In this document: positions 49,530 through 58,336 of the stretch, in pieces | Layout of the letters: the number at the start of each line of letters is the position of its first letter | Position numbering within the stretch: the first letter of the stretch is position 1 | Assembly: GCA_900316515.1 (NCBI GenBank) | Contig: ONDE01000007.1 | Location: 1 to 64,000, forward strand | Direction of reading: 5' to 3' | Source of the DNA: an uncultured Bacteroidales bacterium | GTDB taxonomy: Bacteria; Bacteroidota; Bacteroidia; Bacteroidales; P3 | DNA: 64,000 nucleotides | Notes under the pieces: model-generated | Seen by the model: the letters and a program-made list of their open reading frames with translations, nothing else | Database searches by the model: none | What the model was told of the DNA's origin: nothing | Made by a program: the position numbers and the translations under genes

Positions 49530-50633
49530 TTACTCGCTGTAGTTGTGGTCGACGACAATGACAACGTGCTTATCGGGGACCAATGGCTGCAGTTCGGCGA
49601 CGAGGGTGCCGACGAGGGCGGCATCGTCGTGGACTGTGATGTCAGGCACCACATCGACAGAGAGCATATTCTCCTTTTCGGAATAGTAGAAGCCGTGCAC
49701 CTGAACTATTTCCTCGTGCGCAAGCAGACGCTGCGTGACAGCGGTCTGCAACTCGGCCACGGGACCAGAGCCATTGGCGTTGGCATAGATGCCGACGGTC
49801 ATGATAATACCATAGCGCTGGAACATCATGGTAGAGATGCGCCGTGTTAGTCCATGGATGTCGTGGGCGCTCATGGTGTCGTCGACGCCGATATGCAGCG
49901 AGCCAATCATGACATCGGGGCCATAGTTGTGCAGGATGATGTCGAAGACACCGTGCACACCGTCCATGAGGGCGATGTCGCGTTTGATCAGGTGCACCAG
50001 TTCGGGCGACACCTTCTTGCCGAGCAACTCGTTGATGGGCGAAGCCAGCATCTCTAAACCAGCCTTGAGGATTACCAGCGAGATGAGAGCACCAACGTAG
50101 CCGTCGATGGAGAAATTCCATATGAGCATGATGCCCGCCGAGAAGAGGGTGGCAAGGGTGATGAGGGCATCGAAAAGGGCATCGGAGCCCGAAGCAACAA
50201 GAGCGTCGCTCTTCAGCTGCTCGCCTTTATGCCTCACATAGCGGCCAAGCAGCAGCTTGACGACGATGGCAACGATGATGACCACAAGGGTCACGGCGGT
50301 ATAGCTCGGCCTGGTGGGTTCAAAGATTTTCCTCACCGACTCGACGAGCGAGGTGACGCCGGCGGCAAGCACGATAAGGGCAATTATTATGGCGCTGAAA
50401 TATTCCACACGGCCGAAGCCAAAGGGGTGCTCACGGTCTGCCGGGCGTGCAGAGAGTTTAGTGCCCACGATGGTGATGACGCTCGAAAGGGCGTCGCTGA
50501 GGTTATTGACAGCATCCATGACAATGGCTACACTGCCAGCAACAAGCCCAACAACGGCTTTAAAAGCGGCTAGCAGCACGTTGGCTCCAATACCTATCCA
50601 ACTAGTACGAATGATTTGCGAATGACGATCCAT
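49530..50633 (-). CDS. Cation diffusion facilitator (CDF) family metal exporter
   Basis: 367 residues, six TM helices and a longer cytoplasmic tail. Metal-site Asp residues are visible in MDAVNNLSDALSS (helix II) and ASGSDALFDALIT (helix V); HPFGFGRVEYF lies between. CDF proteins exchange Zn2+, Fe2+ or Mn2+ for protons. The C-terminal region repeats part of the cytoplasmic domain and is longer than usual. Metal specificity not deducible. Confidence 0.87.
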   Translation of the reverse strand: MDRHSQIIRTSWIGIGANVLLAAFKAVVGLVAGSVAIVMDAVNNLSDALSSVITIVGTKLSARPADREHPFGFGRVEYFSAIIIALIVLAAGVTSLVESVRKIFEPTRPSYTAVTLVVIIVAIVVKLLLGRYVRHKGEQLKSDALVASGSDALFDALITLATLFSAGIMLIWNFSIDGYVGALISLVILKAGLEMLASPINELLGKKVSPELVHLIKRDIALMDGVHGVFDIILHNYGPDVMIGSLHIGVDDTMSAHDIHGLTRRISTMMFQRYGIIMTVGIYANANGSGPVAELQTAVTQRLLAHEEIVQVHGFYYSEKENMLSVDVVPDITVHDDAALVGTLVAELQPLVPDKHVVIVVDHNYSE

Positions 50634-50649
50634 ATTTTATTTTATTATT

Positions 50650-51903
50650 TTAGTCTTGTAATGAGTTGCCGCTTTTACCTGACTTGCGGCGATCATAAAA
50701 TTCTGCAGTGGCGGTGAAGAAGGCATCGCCACTGCTGTTGAGGGCGGTCTCGACACTGTCCTGCACCACGCCGATAATGAAGCCGATGGCTACGGCCTGC
50801 ATGGCCACGTCGTTGCCGATGCCGAAGAAGGAGCAGGCCATGGGGATAAGCAGCAGACTTCCTCCGGCCACACCCGATGCGCCACAGGCACCGACAGTGG
50901 CTATCACACCCAAGAACAATGCCGAGGCAAAGCTGACATCGACACCCACCGTGTGTGCTACAGCCAGCGAGAATACAGTGATGGTTACCGCCGCACCGTC
51001 CATGTTGATGGTGGCACCCAACGGGATACTCACCGAATAGAACTTCTCGTCCAACCCCAGCTTTTTGCAGAGCGCCATATTGATGGGGATGTTAGCTGCC
51101 GACGAGCGCGTGAAGAATGCCTGCAGGCCACTCTCCTTAAGACAGGTAAAGAGAAGCGGATAGGGATTCCTGTGCAGCATGATGAGCGAGATGAGCGGAT
51201 TGAAGACGAAGGTATTGACAAGCATACAACCCACAAGCAACAGCAAAAGGTGTCCATAGGTGGTGAAGACAGACAGGCCATTCTCGCTGACTGTGGTGAA
51301 GACAAGGCCAAGGATGCCGAAGGGTGCGAACTGGATGACCCATTTAACCACACGCGACACAACGTCGCTCAAGTCATGAGACACTTGCACAGTAGCCTTT
51401 GAGGCCGTTGTTTTCAAGGCGATGCCCAGAATAATGCTCCAGAAAAGGATAGCGATATAGTTGGCGTTGGCCACAGCAGCAATAGGATTACTGACCATGT
51501 TGGTGAGCAGGTTGGTGAAGACCTCAGCCAGCGAACCTGCTCCCTGCCCTATCTCCACACCATCGGCCATTTCGCCCAACTGTAAAGTCACAGGAAACAG
51601 GAAACTGCCCACAACTGCGCACACTGCGGCGATAAAGGTGGAGAGCATATAGATAACCACCAGCGACGTAAAGCGTCGTCCAAGCCCACGCCCCGCCTTA
51701 GCAATAGAAGATATAACCAACACCGCCACAAGCACAGGCGCAATACCCTTCAGTGCACTGACGAACATACGTCCAAGGATACCTATCCCTGTCAATTTAG
51801 GAGCCACCAAACCAAGGAACACACCAATCATCAAGCCAATAAAGATTCGCATCATAAGGCTGACGCTTGTGTACTTGTGCAGTATTGATTTCAAAAAGTC
51901 CAT
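50650..51903 (-). CDS. sstT: Serine/threonine:sodium symporter SstT
   Basis: 417 residues of the dicarboxylate/amino acid:cation symporter family. SstT hallmarks: FTRSSAANIPINMALCKKLGLDEKFYSVSIPLGATINMDGAAVTI (about 280-325) and ACGASGVAGGSLLLIPMACSFFGI near 347-370. Imports Ser/Thr with Na+. Promoter on the reverse strand at 51931-51965. Confidence 0.9.
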   Translation of the reverse strand: MDFLKSILHKYTSVSLMMRIFIGLMIGVFLGLVAPKLTGIGILGRMFVSALKGIAPVLVAVLVISSIAKAGRGLGRRFTSLVVIYMLSTFIAAVCAVVGSFLFPVTLQLGEMADGVEIGQGAGSLAEVFTNLLTNMVSNPIAAVANANYIAILFWSIILGIALKTTASKATVQVSHDLSDVVSRVVKWVIQFAPFGILGLVFTTVSENGLSVFTTYGHLLLLLVGCMLVNTFVFNPLISLIMLHRNPYPLLFTCLKESGLQAFFTRSSAANIPINMALCKKLGLDEKFYSVSIPLGATINMDGAAVTITVFSLAVAHTVGVDVSFASALFLGVIATVGACGASGVAGGSLLLIPMACSFFGIGNDVAMQAVAIGFIIGVVQDSVETALNSSGDAFFTATAEFYDRRKSGKSGNSLQD

Positions 51904-51930
51904 ATAGAATATCTAGATGATTTGAGGCTG

Positions 51931-51965
51931 CAAAGATACGACAAAAATTCCATTTCTCAAAAAAT
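51931..51965 (-). promoter_or_regulatory. Promoter for sstT
   Basis: Reverse strand TTTTTTG, 19 bases, TATCTTTG (-7 box at 51931-51938). Confidence 0.7.
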
Positions 51966-51968
51966 ATG

Positions 51969-51976
51969 TATCTTTG
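51969..51976 (+). promoter_or_regulatory. Bacteroidetes -7 box for the retaining-type GH97 gene
   Basis: TATCTTTG 22 bases before ATG 51999; back to back with the sstT promoter. Confidence 0.65.
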
Positions 51977-51998
51977 CATTTGGAAAAAAGTTCAAATT

Positions 51999-54026
51999 AT
52001 GAAAAGGACAATCCTGTTACTTATGGTTTTGCTTCTTTGCTTCCACGTTGAGGCAAAGTCGCATGAATATACGCTGGCTTCGCCCAACGGGCGGCTGGTG
52101 GCACACATCTCGTCGGACAACGTCTCGATAGGGTATTATATTCATTACAACAATTCCATGCTATTGCGGCCTACTTTCATTGACCTCGACTACTCGCAAG
52201 GCAATAAGGGCCATACCTCAATGACCATGCGCAAGGCAACAAGACGCACCATCGACGAGACCATCGCGTCGCCCTTCACACGGCAAGCCGCCATGCGCAA
52301 CCACTGCAACGAACTGACACTGCAGTTCAAAGAGGGTCTGTCGCTGGTCTTCCGCGCCTACGACGAGGGACTGGCCTACCGCTTTGTCTGGGAGGGTAAG
52401 CCGGGGCGTGTGAACAAAGAGACAGTCAACTACAACTTCAACGGCGACTGGACCGTCACGGCGCCATACGTCATCAGCTTCGACTCGATGCGCCACGAGA
52501 TACAGTACAGCACATCGTTCGAAAACCACTACACCACCAAGCCCATATCGCAGCTCGACCCGCGGCGGCTCTGCTTCCTGCCGTTGATGGTGCATTGCGA
52601 CGGTGGCGTCAAAGTCTGCATCACCGAGTCGTCGCTGAGCGACTATCCGGGTCTATATCTTCATGGCACCGGCAAGAGCGGCATTCTTGTGGGTGAGCAC
52701 GCCCCGCTGCCCAAGCATGTGGAGCAGGGAGGACACAACAACCTGCAGCTGATAGTCAAGGAGCGCGAGGACTATATCGCCGAGATGGACCGCACCAAAC
52801 ATTTCCCATGGCGCATTATGATGGTGGGCACTGCCACGGAGATTGCCATGAACAACCTCAGCTACCTGCTGGGCGAGCCCTCACGAGTTGAAGATATCTC
52901 ATGGATTAAACCCGGCAAGGTGGCATGGGACTGGTGGAATAACTGGAATATCAGCGGAGTGGATTTCGAGGCTGGTATCAACAACGATACCTACAAGCAC
53001 TATATCGACTTCGCCTCACGCTATGGTATTGAGTACGTCATCCTCGACGAGGGCTGGGCGGTAAATGGCAAGGCCGACCTCTTCCAGGTGGTGCCGGATA
53101 TCGACCTGCCTATGCTGGTGAACTATGCCAAGGAGCGCAACGTCGGCATCATTCTCTGGGCGGGTTACTATGCCTTCGACCGCGACATGGAGCACGTCTG
53201 CCAACACTACAGCGCTATGGGCGTCAAGGGCTTTAAGGTAGACTTTATGGACCGCGACGACCAGATAGTGACCGACTTCTACCGCCGCACGGCAGAGACC
53301 TGTGCCAAGTACCATCTGGTGGTCGACTTCCACGGGGCTTTCAAGCCCGCGGGACTCAACCGCACCTACCCCAACGTGCTCAACTTCGAGGGGGTCTTCG
53401 GACTAGAGCAGATGCGTTGGGCGGGGCTGGAATGGGACCAGATGAAGTACGACACCGAGATACCCTTCATCCGTCAGGCAGCCGGTCCCATGGACTATAC
53501 CCAGGGGGCCATGCTCAATGGATGCCGCAACAGTTTCCATCCCTCGTGGAACGAGCCTATGAGCCAGGGGACACGCTGCCACCAACTGGCGCTGTACATC
53601 GTGCTGGAGTCGCCACTGAATATGCTCTGCGACTCGCCGACAAACTATGAGAAGGAACCCGACTACACGCGCTTCGTGGCCGAGATACCCACCGTGTGGG
53701 ACGAGACACGTGTGCTGCAGGGCGAGGTGGGCGAATATATCGTCACCGCCCGCCGCAAGGGCGACACATGGTACATAGGCGGCATAACCAACTGGACGGA
53801 ACGGGACATCGAAATCGATCTTTCTGTACTTTACAATGCCGATGCCGACGAACCTCAGATGCCTGTTTGTGGAATGGCAGCCGCGGATAACTTGATGATA
53901 TTCTCTGACGGTATCAACGCCCACCGCAAAGGCAGCGACTATAATGTTATCTCTTTCCTCTCGGACTCTTCCGCTCTGAAAATCCATCTCGCCCCCGGCG
54001 GCGGCTTCGTGATGAAGATCAATTAA
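51999..54026 (+). CDS. GH97 glycoside hydrolase, likely retaining (alpha-galactosidase-type)
   Basis: 675 residues from ATG 51999, which places the signal peptide (MKRTILLLMVLLLCFHVEAK) first. N-terminal beta domain, then a (beta/alpha)8 barrel from about 290 with YVILDEGW, and KGFKVDFMDRDDQ (about 407-419), where the Asp corresponds to the nucleophile of retaining GH97 enzymes; a C-terminal domain ends LKIHLAPGGGFVMKI. Family members act on alpha-galactosides or alpha-glucosides in the periplasm. Converges with the GH78 gene, overlapping by eight bases. Confidence 0.85.
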   Translation: MKRTILLLMVLLLCFHVEAKSHEYTLASPNGRLVAHISSDNVSIGYYIHYNNSMLLRPTFIDLDYSQGNKGHTSMTMRKATRRTIDETIASPFTRQAAMRNHCNELTLQFKEGLSLVFRAYDEGLAYRFVWEGKPGRVNKETVNYNFNGDWTVTAPYVISFDSMRHEIQYSTSFENHYTTKPISQLDPRRLCFLPLMVHCDGGVKVCITESSLSDYPGLYLHGTGKSGILVGEHAPLPKHVEQGGHNNLQLIVKEREDYIAEMDRTKHFPWRIMMVGTATEIAMNNLSYLLGEPSRVEDISWIKPGKVAWDWWNNWNISGVDFEAGINNDTYKHYIDFASRYGIEYVILDEGWAVNGKADLFQVVPDIDLPMLVNYAKERNVGIILWAGYYAFDRDMEHVCQHYSAMGVKGFKVDFMDRDDQIVTDFYRRTAETCAKYHLVVDFHGAFKPAGLNRTYPNVLNFEGVFGLEQMRWAGLEWDQMKYDTEIPFIRQAAGPMDYTQGAMLNGCRNSFHPSWNEPMSQGTRCHQLALYIVLESPLNMLCDSPTNYEKEPDYTRFVAEIPTVWDETRVLQGEVGEYIVTARRKGDTWYIGGITNWTERDIEIDLSVLYNADADEPQMPVCGMAAADNLMIFSDGINAHRKGSDYNVISFLSDSSALKIHLAPGGGFVMKIN

Positions 54027-56832
54027 GACAGCTCGAGAGATGGTGGCGGCCGCTGCCGAGGGTATGTGTCTCCCATCCGCAATGGTTGGTGGGCAGCATC
54101 ACGGTGGCCGTGGTGTTGGGCGGAATGATGATGTCCCACTCGAAGAGGTTCCCATTGCGGCGCCAGTTGCTTTCTATCCGCCCGTACACAGAATTGTAGG
54201 AGCAGTTGACGTAGTCGAGGCCGTCGATGGGATGAGGCTGTAGCAAGAAGGAATTGTTGCCCGAGGTGCTGAGGAGGCCGCCGAGGTAGGAGTAGTACCA
54301 GATGATGAGGTCGCCGAGGAGCATCACGTGGTTGCCGCTGTTCATGGAGGGGTCGCCCGTATCTCCATTCCACAGCTCCCAGATGGTGGTGGCGCCCTGC
54401 TTCACCATATAGCCCCAGGAGGGGTAGGTGGTGTCGGTGGCCAGCTTCAGAGCAAGGTCTCCACGGCAATAATCGGTGAGGGTGCGCATGAGGTGCTGGA
54501 TGCCAACGACGCCCGTAGCGACGTGGCCATCGAAGTCGTTTTCGATTTTGTCGACGATGTTGTCAAACACTTTGCGTTCGAGCCTCTCCGAGGGGACCAT
54601 GCCGAAGGCCAGCGGCAGGAAGTTGGCGGTGGCGGTGTTGTTGCTGTAGCAGCCACGGGCGGTGTCGAGGTAGCGGGCGTTGTAAGCCGCGACGATAATA
54701 TCGTTCAGACGGCCAAAATAGTCCATGTCGTCGTAGCGCTCCAGCGCATAGGCGAAGTCGATCATGAGGTGGCAGAAATGGTAGAAGTAGGGAGTGGAGA
54801 GGTTGGCGGGCCAGGTCATGCGGTTGGTGTCGCGGGTGTGGATGAGCTCTGGGCTCTCGGGCGGCACGCACCAGTCGCCATAGGTGTCGCGGACGAGGAT
54901 GCCGTCCTTGAGGTAGTATTTTTCCATATGGAGCATCCAGCGCTTCATGGCGTCGTAGTGCTTCTCTATTGGGCGGAAGTCGCCGAAGCGCCTCCATAGC
55001 ATGTCGGCCACCGTGATGAAGGCCCCGGGCCAAGTCATGTTGTCGGTGTAGTTACGCCAGTAGGCGGGAGCTACGTCGGAGAGGGCACCGTTCTCGAACT
55101 GGCAGTCTTCGAGGTCCTGCAACCACTTGGCATAGAGGCGGTGGTTGTCGAAGATATAGCTCTCGCCGTAGCATCCCGTTGTGCGGTCGCCAGTCCAGCC
55201 CATGCGCTCGTCGCGCTGGGGACAGTCGGTGGGCATGCTGCGGTAGTTACCGCGGATGCCCCACGTGGCGTTGCGGTAGACAGCGTTGATGATGTCGTTG
55301 GAGCACTCAAAGCTGCCGGTCATCGGCATTTCGTCATAGAGGACTTGCCCGATGAAGTCGTCGGGTTTCGGCGTCTCTCGTAATCCCGTAATCTCGACAT
55401 AACGGAACCCATGATAGGTGAACATGGGGTACCAAACATCCGTAGAGCCAGCGGCAATGTAGCGGTCGGTGCATTCGGCGCTGCGGAGGTTTGCTGTATA
55501 TATCGTGCTGTCGGCATTGAGTGTCTCGGCGTAGCGGAAGGTGATGGTGTCGTCTGGATGCATGCCGAACATCTTTGCTGTCATCACACCTACCATGTTC
55601 TGTCCCATATCCACTATCCACTTGTCTCCTTTTGGGAAGACTGCCACAGGCTTCAACAATTCCTGTACCGTAATGTTGGGGTTGGGCTGCGGTGAGAGGA
55701 GTTGCATGGGGTCGGGGCGCTGGTAGTCGCCGGGTAGGGGACTGCCGGTAACGACAGGATACTCACGTGAGACGCGGTGGCGGGGGTTGTAGATGTCCTC
55801 GCGGTACATATTCTGCCGGTCGTAGTCGACGACGACATCGTCCCATTCGCTGTCGTCGTAGTAAGGCTGCGTCCAGTCGCCAAGGTCGAGGCGGGCATCA
55901 TAGGTCTCGCCGTCGAACTCGTTGCTCTTGCGTATCGGGCCGCGGTTGGTTATCTTCCAGTGTCCGCTGCCACTAACGATGGTGTCGGTGGTGCCGTCCT
56001 TGTAGGTCACCTCCAATTGCATCAGCAGTTGCGGCAGGCCGTAGTGGGCAGCGTGGGTGATGCCGCACCATTCCCAATGGGTGCTGTCGTGCCTCACGGT
56101 GGTGAAGCGGCCGCCTTCGAGGATAACGCCCACAGCGTTGAGGTCACCAAACCGCAGCAGATCCGTCACATCGTAGGCGTTGAAGTAGATGCGCCTAGTG
56201 TAGTCGCTCAATGCGGGCTTCAGCAACTCGTCGGGAGCCACCTCGGCGCCGTTGATATAGGCGCTATAAGAGCCCAGGCCGCTGATATAAAGACGTGCCC
56301 GCTCAATATATGTCTTTTCAAGCGGAAACTCTGTGCGCAAGTAGCGGGCCGCAATGGCGGTGTGACCCTCCACCCTATCGTCTTCATAGTCGCGCCCTAT
56401 CCAGTGCGCCTTCCAGTCGTCGCGCTCCAGCAGACTTATCTCGAACTGCTGTACATCGCTCTCCAATGTTTTCTTCTTGCCTTTGTTGCCGTAAGTGACA
56501 GTAGTAAAAACCTTCCACCAGCATCGGTCGCGGCTCTTAAGAGGCTTGCCCTCGTAAGGGATGTACAGCATTTGATTGGTGTCTACGCTTCTCGTGTCCC
56601 ACAAGTCGCCGATGCCCTTCTTTGCGTTCTTCTCCGATGAAGCCACAATAATGCGGTATTCTGTCTGCACCACATTGTTTACCTCCGCCTCATACTGCCA
56701 GCTGAAACGCGGCTCAGCGGTAGCAAGCGGCATCGAGCCATTTTGCATCTCTACGGTCGGAGAGACAATCTGAATCTTGCTTCCGCAGGAGACAAGTAAC
56801 AATAAAAAGAGGAGTGGTATAAATCGTTTCAT
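54019..56832 (-). CDS. GH78 alpha-L-rhamnosidase lipoprotein
   Basis: 937 residues. Lipobox LLVSC at about 16. Order: Fn3-like N-domain (25-125), beta-sandwich domains with the ISGLGSYSAYINGAEV motif (about 180), then an (alpha/alpha)6 barrel whose catalytic loop PTDCPQRDERMGWTGD (about 540-555) is the GH78 signature, and a C-terminal beta domain with TTATVMLP. Removes terminal alpha-L-rhamnose from plant or bacterial glycans. No rhamnose catabolism genes are in view. Confidence 0.88.
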   Translation of the reverse strand: MKRFIPLLFLLLLVSCGSKIQIVSPTVEMQNGSMPLATAEPRFSWQYEAEVNNVVQTEYRIIVASSEKNAKKGIGDLWDTRSVDTNQMLYIPYEGKPLKSRDRCWWKVFTTVTYGNKGKKKTLESDVQQFEISLLERDDWKAHWIGRDYEDDRVEGHTAIAARYLRTEFPLEKTYIERARLYISGLGSYSAYINGAEVAPDELLKPALSDYTRRIYFNAYDVTDLLRFGDLNAVGVILEGGRFTTVRHDSTHWEWCGITHAAHYGLPQLLMQLEVTYKDGTTDTIVSGSGHWKITNRGPIRKSNEFDGETYDARLDLGDWTQPYYDDSEWDDVVVDYDRQNMYREDIYNPRHRVSREYPVVTGSPLPGDYQRPDPMQLLSPQPNPNITVQELLKPVAVFPKGDKWIVDMGQNMVGVMTAKMFGMHPDDTITFRYAETLNADSTIYTANLRSAECTDRYIAAGSTDVWYPMFTYHGFRYVEITGLRETPKPDDFIGQVLYDEMPMTGSFECSNDIINAVYRNATWGIRGNYRSMPTDCPQRDERMGWTGDRTTGCYGESYIFDNHRLYAKWLQDLEDCQFENGALSDVAPAYWRNYTDNMTWPGAFITVADMLWRRFGDFRPIEKHYDAMKRWMLHMEKYYLKDGILVRDTYGDWCVPPESPELIHTRDTNRMTWPANLSTPYFYHFCHLMIDFAYALERYDDMDYFGRLNDIIVAAYNARYLDTARGCYSNNTATANFLPLAFGMVPSERLERKVFDNIVDKIENDFDGHVATGVVGIQHLMRTLTDYCRGDLALKLATDTTYPSWGYMVKQGATTIWELWNGDTGDPSMNSGNHVMLLGDLIIWYYSYLGGLLSTSGNNSFLLQPHPIDGLDYVNCSYNSVYGRIESNWRRNGNLFEWDIIIPPNTTATVMLPTNHCGWETHTLGSGRHHLSSCLN

Positions 56833-56891
56833 AATGCTATTATATATTCACCACTGGCGAGTATATGATCTCTAAGTGAGGGTGTGGTGTA

Positions 56892-58220
56892 CTACTCTAT
56901 CCACGTGAGTCTCCCAGAGAATATGGTCCATTCGCCGTCCTTCTTTTCCAGATACACCTCGCCTCCTTCGTAAACACAACGGAAGAATACGACGGCGCGC
57001 TGCATCTCGCGGTCAAAAATAATTGAAGTGGCTTCGGGATAAGTCTCGTATTGCCAGTAGCCACCCCAGTGGCCATAGAAAATCTTGGCTGCCTTCATGA
57101 GGAACTCCATCCTTTGGCGACTCTCGTCCTTGGCATAGGCCACCTGCATGATGCTCTCCGTACCCAGGTCGACATGCTGGTCGCCAAGGAAATCGTCTAA
57201 CAGTTTCTTGTATTTATCAGTCAGATAGACGATTTTCTTGTTGGGGAAACTTACCCGGGGGCGGAATTCGCGGTTCCTCAAACTCTCAATCTCAGTGGTG
57301 TTAATTTGTCTCCAGGGCGTATAAAAAAAACCATCGTCATCAAATACTAAAGACATGCGTCCCAGGTTGATTTCACTCTGCAGATATTCTAACTTTTTTT
57401 GACGGATGCTGTCGTCGGAATATGTTTGGCAGATACGTTCGGTATAGTATGCCTCAAGTTCGTCAGGTTTGAAGGGGAGGGTGTCCGCTACGGAAATCTT
57501 GTACAGCTCGTTCTGCACAATGAAATAGGGGTAGTCTTGATATTGAAGAGACCTGAAACCTATCTTTTCCAGTTGGAGGGGCTGGTAGAAGGCCGCGAAG
57601 ACTTTGTGGGCTTCAGCCACCCGTTCGTTCAGCCATTCGTAATTGGTGGTATCATTTTCGTTTGAGGTGATATCTTCTGCCCAATGGTCGAAGAACTGGT
57701 ACAGCTTTGCTGTGTCTTGCTTTTGGTAGGCCTCTTCCAACAGGGTGGCTTCGGCCTCGACGGCTTTGCGGTTCCAGAGGCGTAGGAACTTCTCCACGCG
57801 CTGGCGGCTGTAGCCTTTGCCCTCTTCGAGCGATGCCGACTCCTGGATGTGGATGGGCTTCCCTTCGCGGTTAAGCACCACGAAGGCGGGGTAGCCGAAA
57901 CGGCCGGGATTGCCGAGGAAACGCATGGCTTTCTCGTTTTTGTTGCCCTTGGAGTAGTTGACGTGGATGTAGACAAAGTTCTCCTCGATGAGGGGTGCTA
58001 TGACACTGTCTTTCTTGGCGAAGTCGGCGAATCGGAGACACCACGGACACCAGTTGCCACCCACTTGGCACAGCACATACCGGTTGGTCTTCTGTGCCAA
58101 TGCTGTAGCTTCCTTGATTTGCTGCATAGCATCGAGGCTTTCGTCATAGACTTTCACCTGTGCCGTTGCACTAGATGCGATGCATGCTACGAATGCTAGA
58201 AGTAAATATATTTCCCTCAT
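56892..58220 (-). CDS. Secreted thioredoxin-fold protein with long unassigned C-terminal domain
   Basis: 442 residues. Signal peptide ends SSATAQ; a thioredoxin-like domain (about 25-145) carries GGNWCPWCLRF, a CxxC pair, plus FGYPAFVVLNREGK. The remaining 300 residues are mostly helical with no family I recognise and end with a small beta unit (GEVYLEKKDGEWTIFSGRL). Probably a periplasmic thiol oxidoreductase or bait protein. Sits between GH78 and GH97. Confidence 0.7.
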   Translation of the reverse strand: MREIYLLLAFVACIASSATAQVKVYDESLDAMQQIKEATALAQKTNRYVLCQVGGNWCPWCLRFADFAKKDSVIAPLIEENFVYIHVNYSKGNKNEKAMRFLGNPGRFGYPAFVVLNREGKPIHIQESASLEEGKGYSRQRVEKFLRLWNRKAVEAEATLLEEAYQKQDTAKLYQFFDHWAEDITSNENDTTNYEWLNERVAEAHKVFAAFYQPLQLEKIGFRSLQYQDYPYFIVQNELYKISVADTLPFKPDELEAYYTERICQTYSDDSIRQKKLEYLQSEINLGRMSLVFDDDGFFYTPWRQINTTEIESLRNREFRPRVSFPNKKIVYLTDKYKKLLDDFLGDQHVDLGTESIMQVAYAKDESRQRMEFLMKAAKIFYGHWGGYWQYETYPEATSIIFDREMQRAVVFFRCVYEGGEVYLEKKDGEWTIFSGRLTWIE

Positions 58221-58228
58221 ATTTAATT

Positions 58229-58324
58229 ATTGGATAACTGGATAATCGGATGATCGGATATTCGGATAATCCGACAATCCGAACATCTGACAATCCGAAT
58301 ATCTGAATATCTGAACATCTGAAC
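58229..58324 (+). repeat. Twelve 8-bp words forming a palindrome
   Basis: Five words of ATCGGATA class (58229-58268) then seven of the complementary ATCCGAAC / ATCTGAAC class (58269-58324) at exact 8-base spacing with no gap. Fills the 116-base spacer between the thioredoxin-like and GH97 genes. Confidence 0.95.
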
Positions 58325-58336
58325 AAATGAACCGCA

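Noticed and set aside
58229..58324. CRISPR array
   Set aside because: Fixed 8-base words with no spacers and a strand switch; no array in the window has repeat-spacer spacing, and no cas gene is present.
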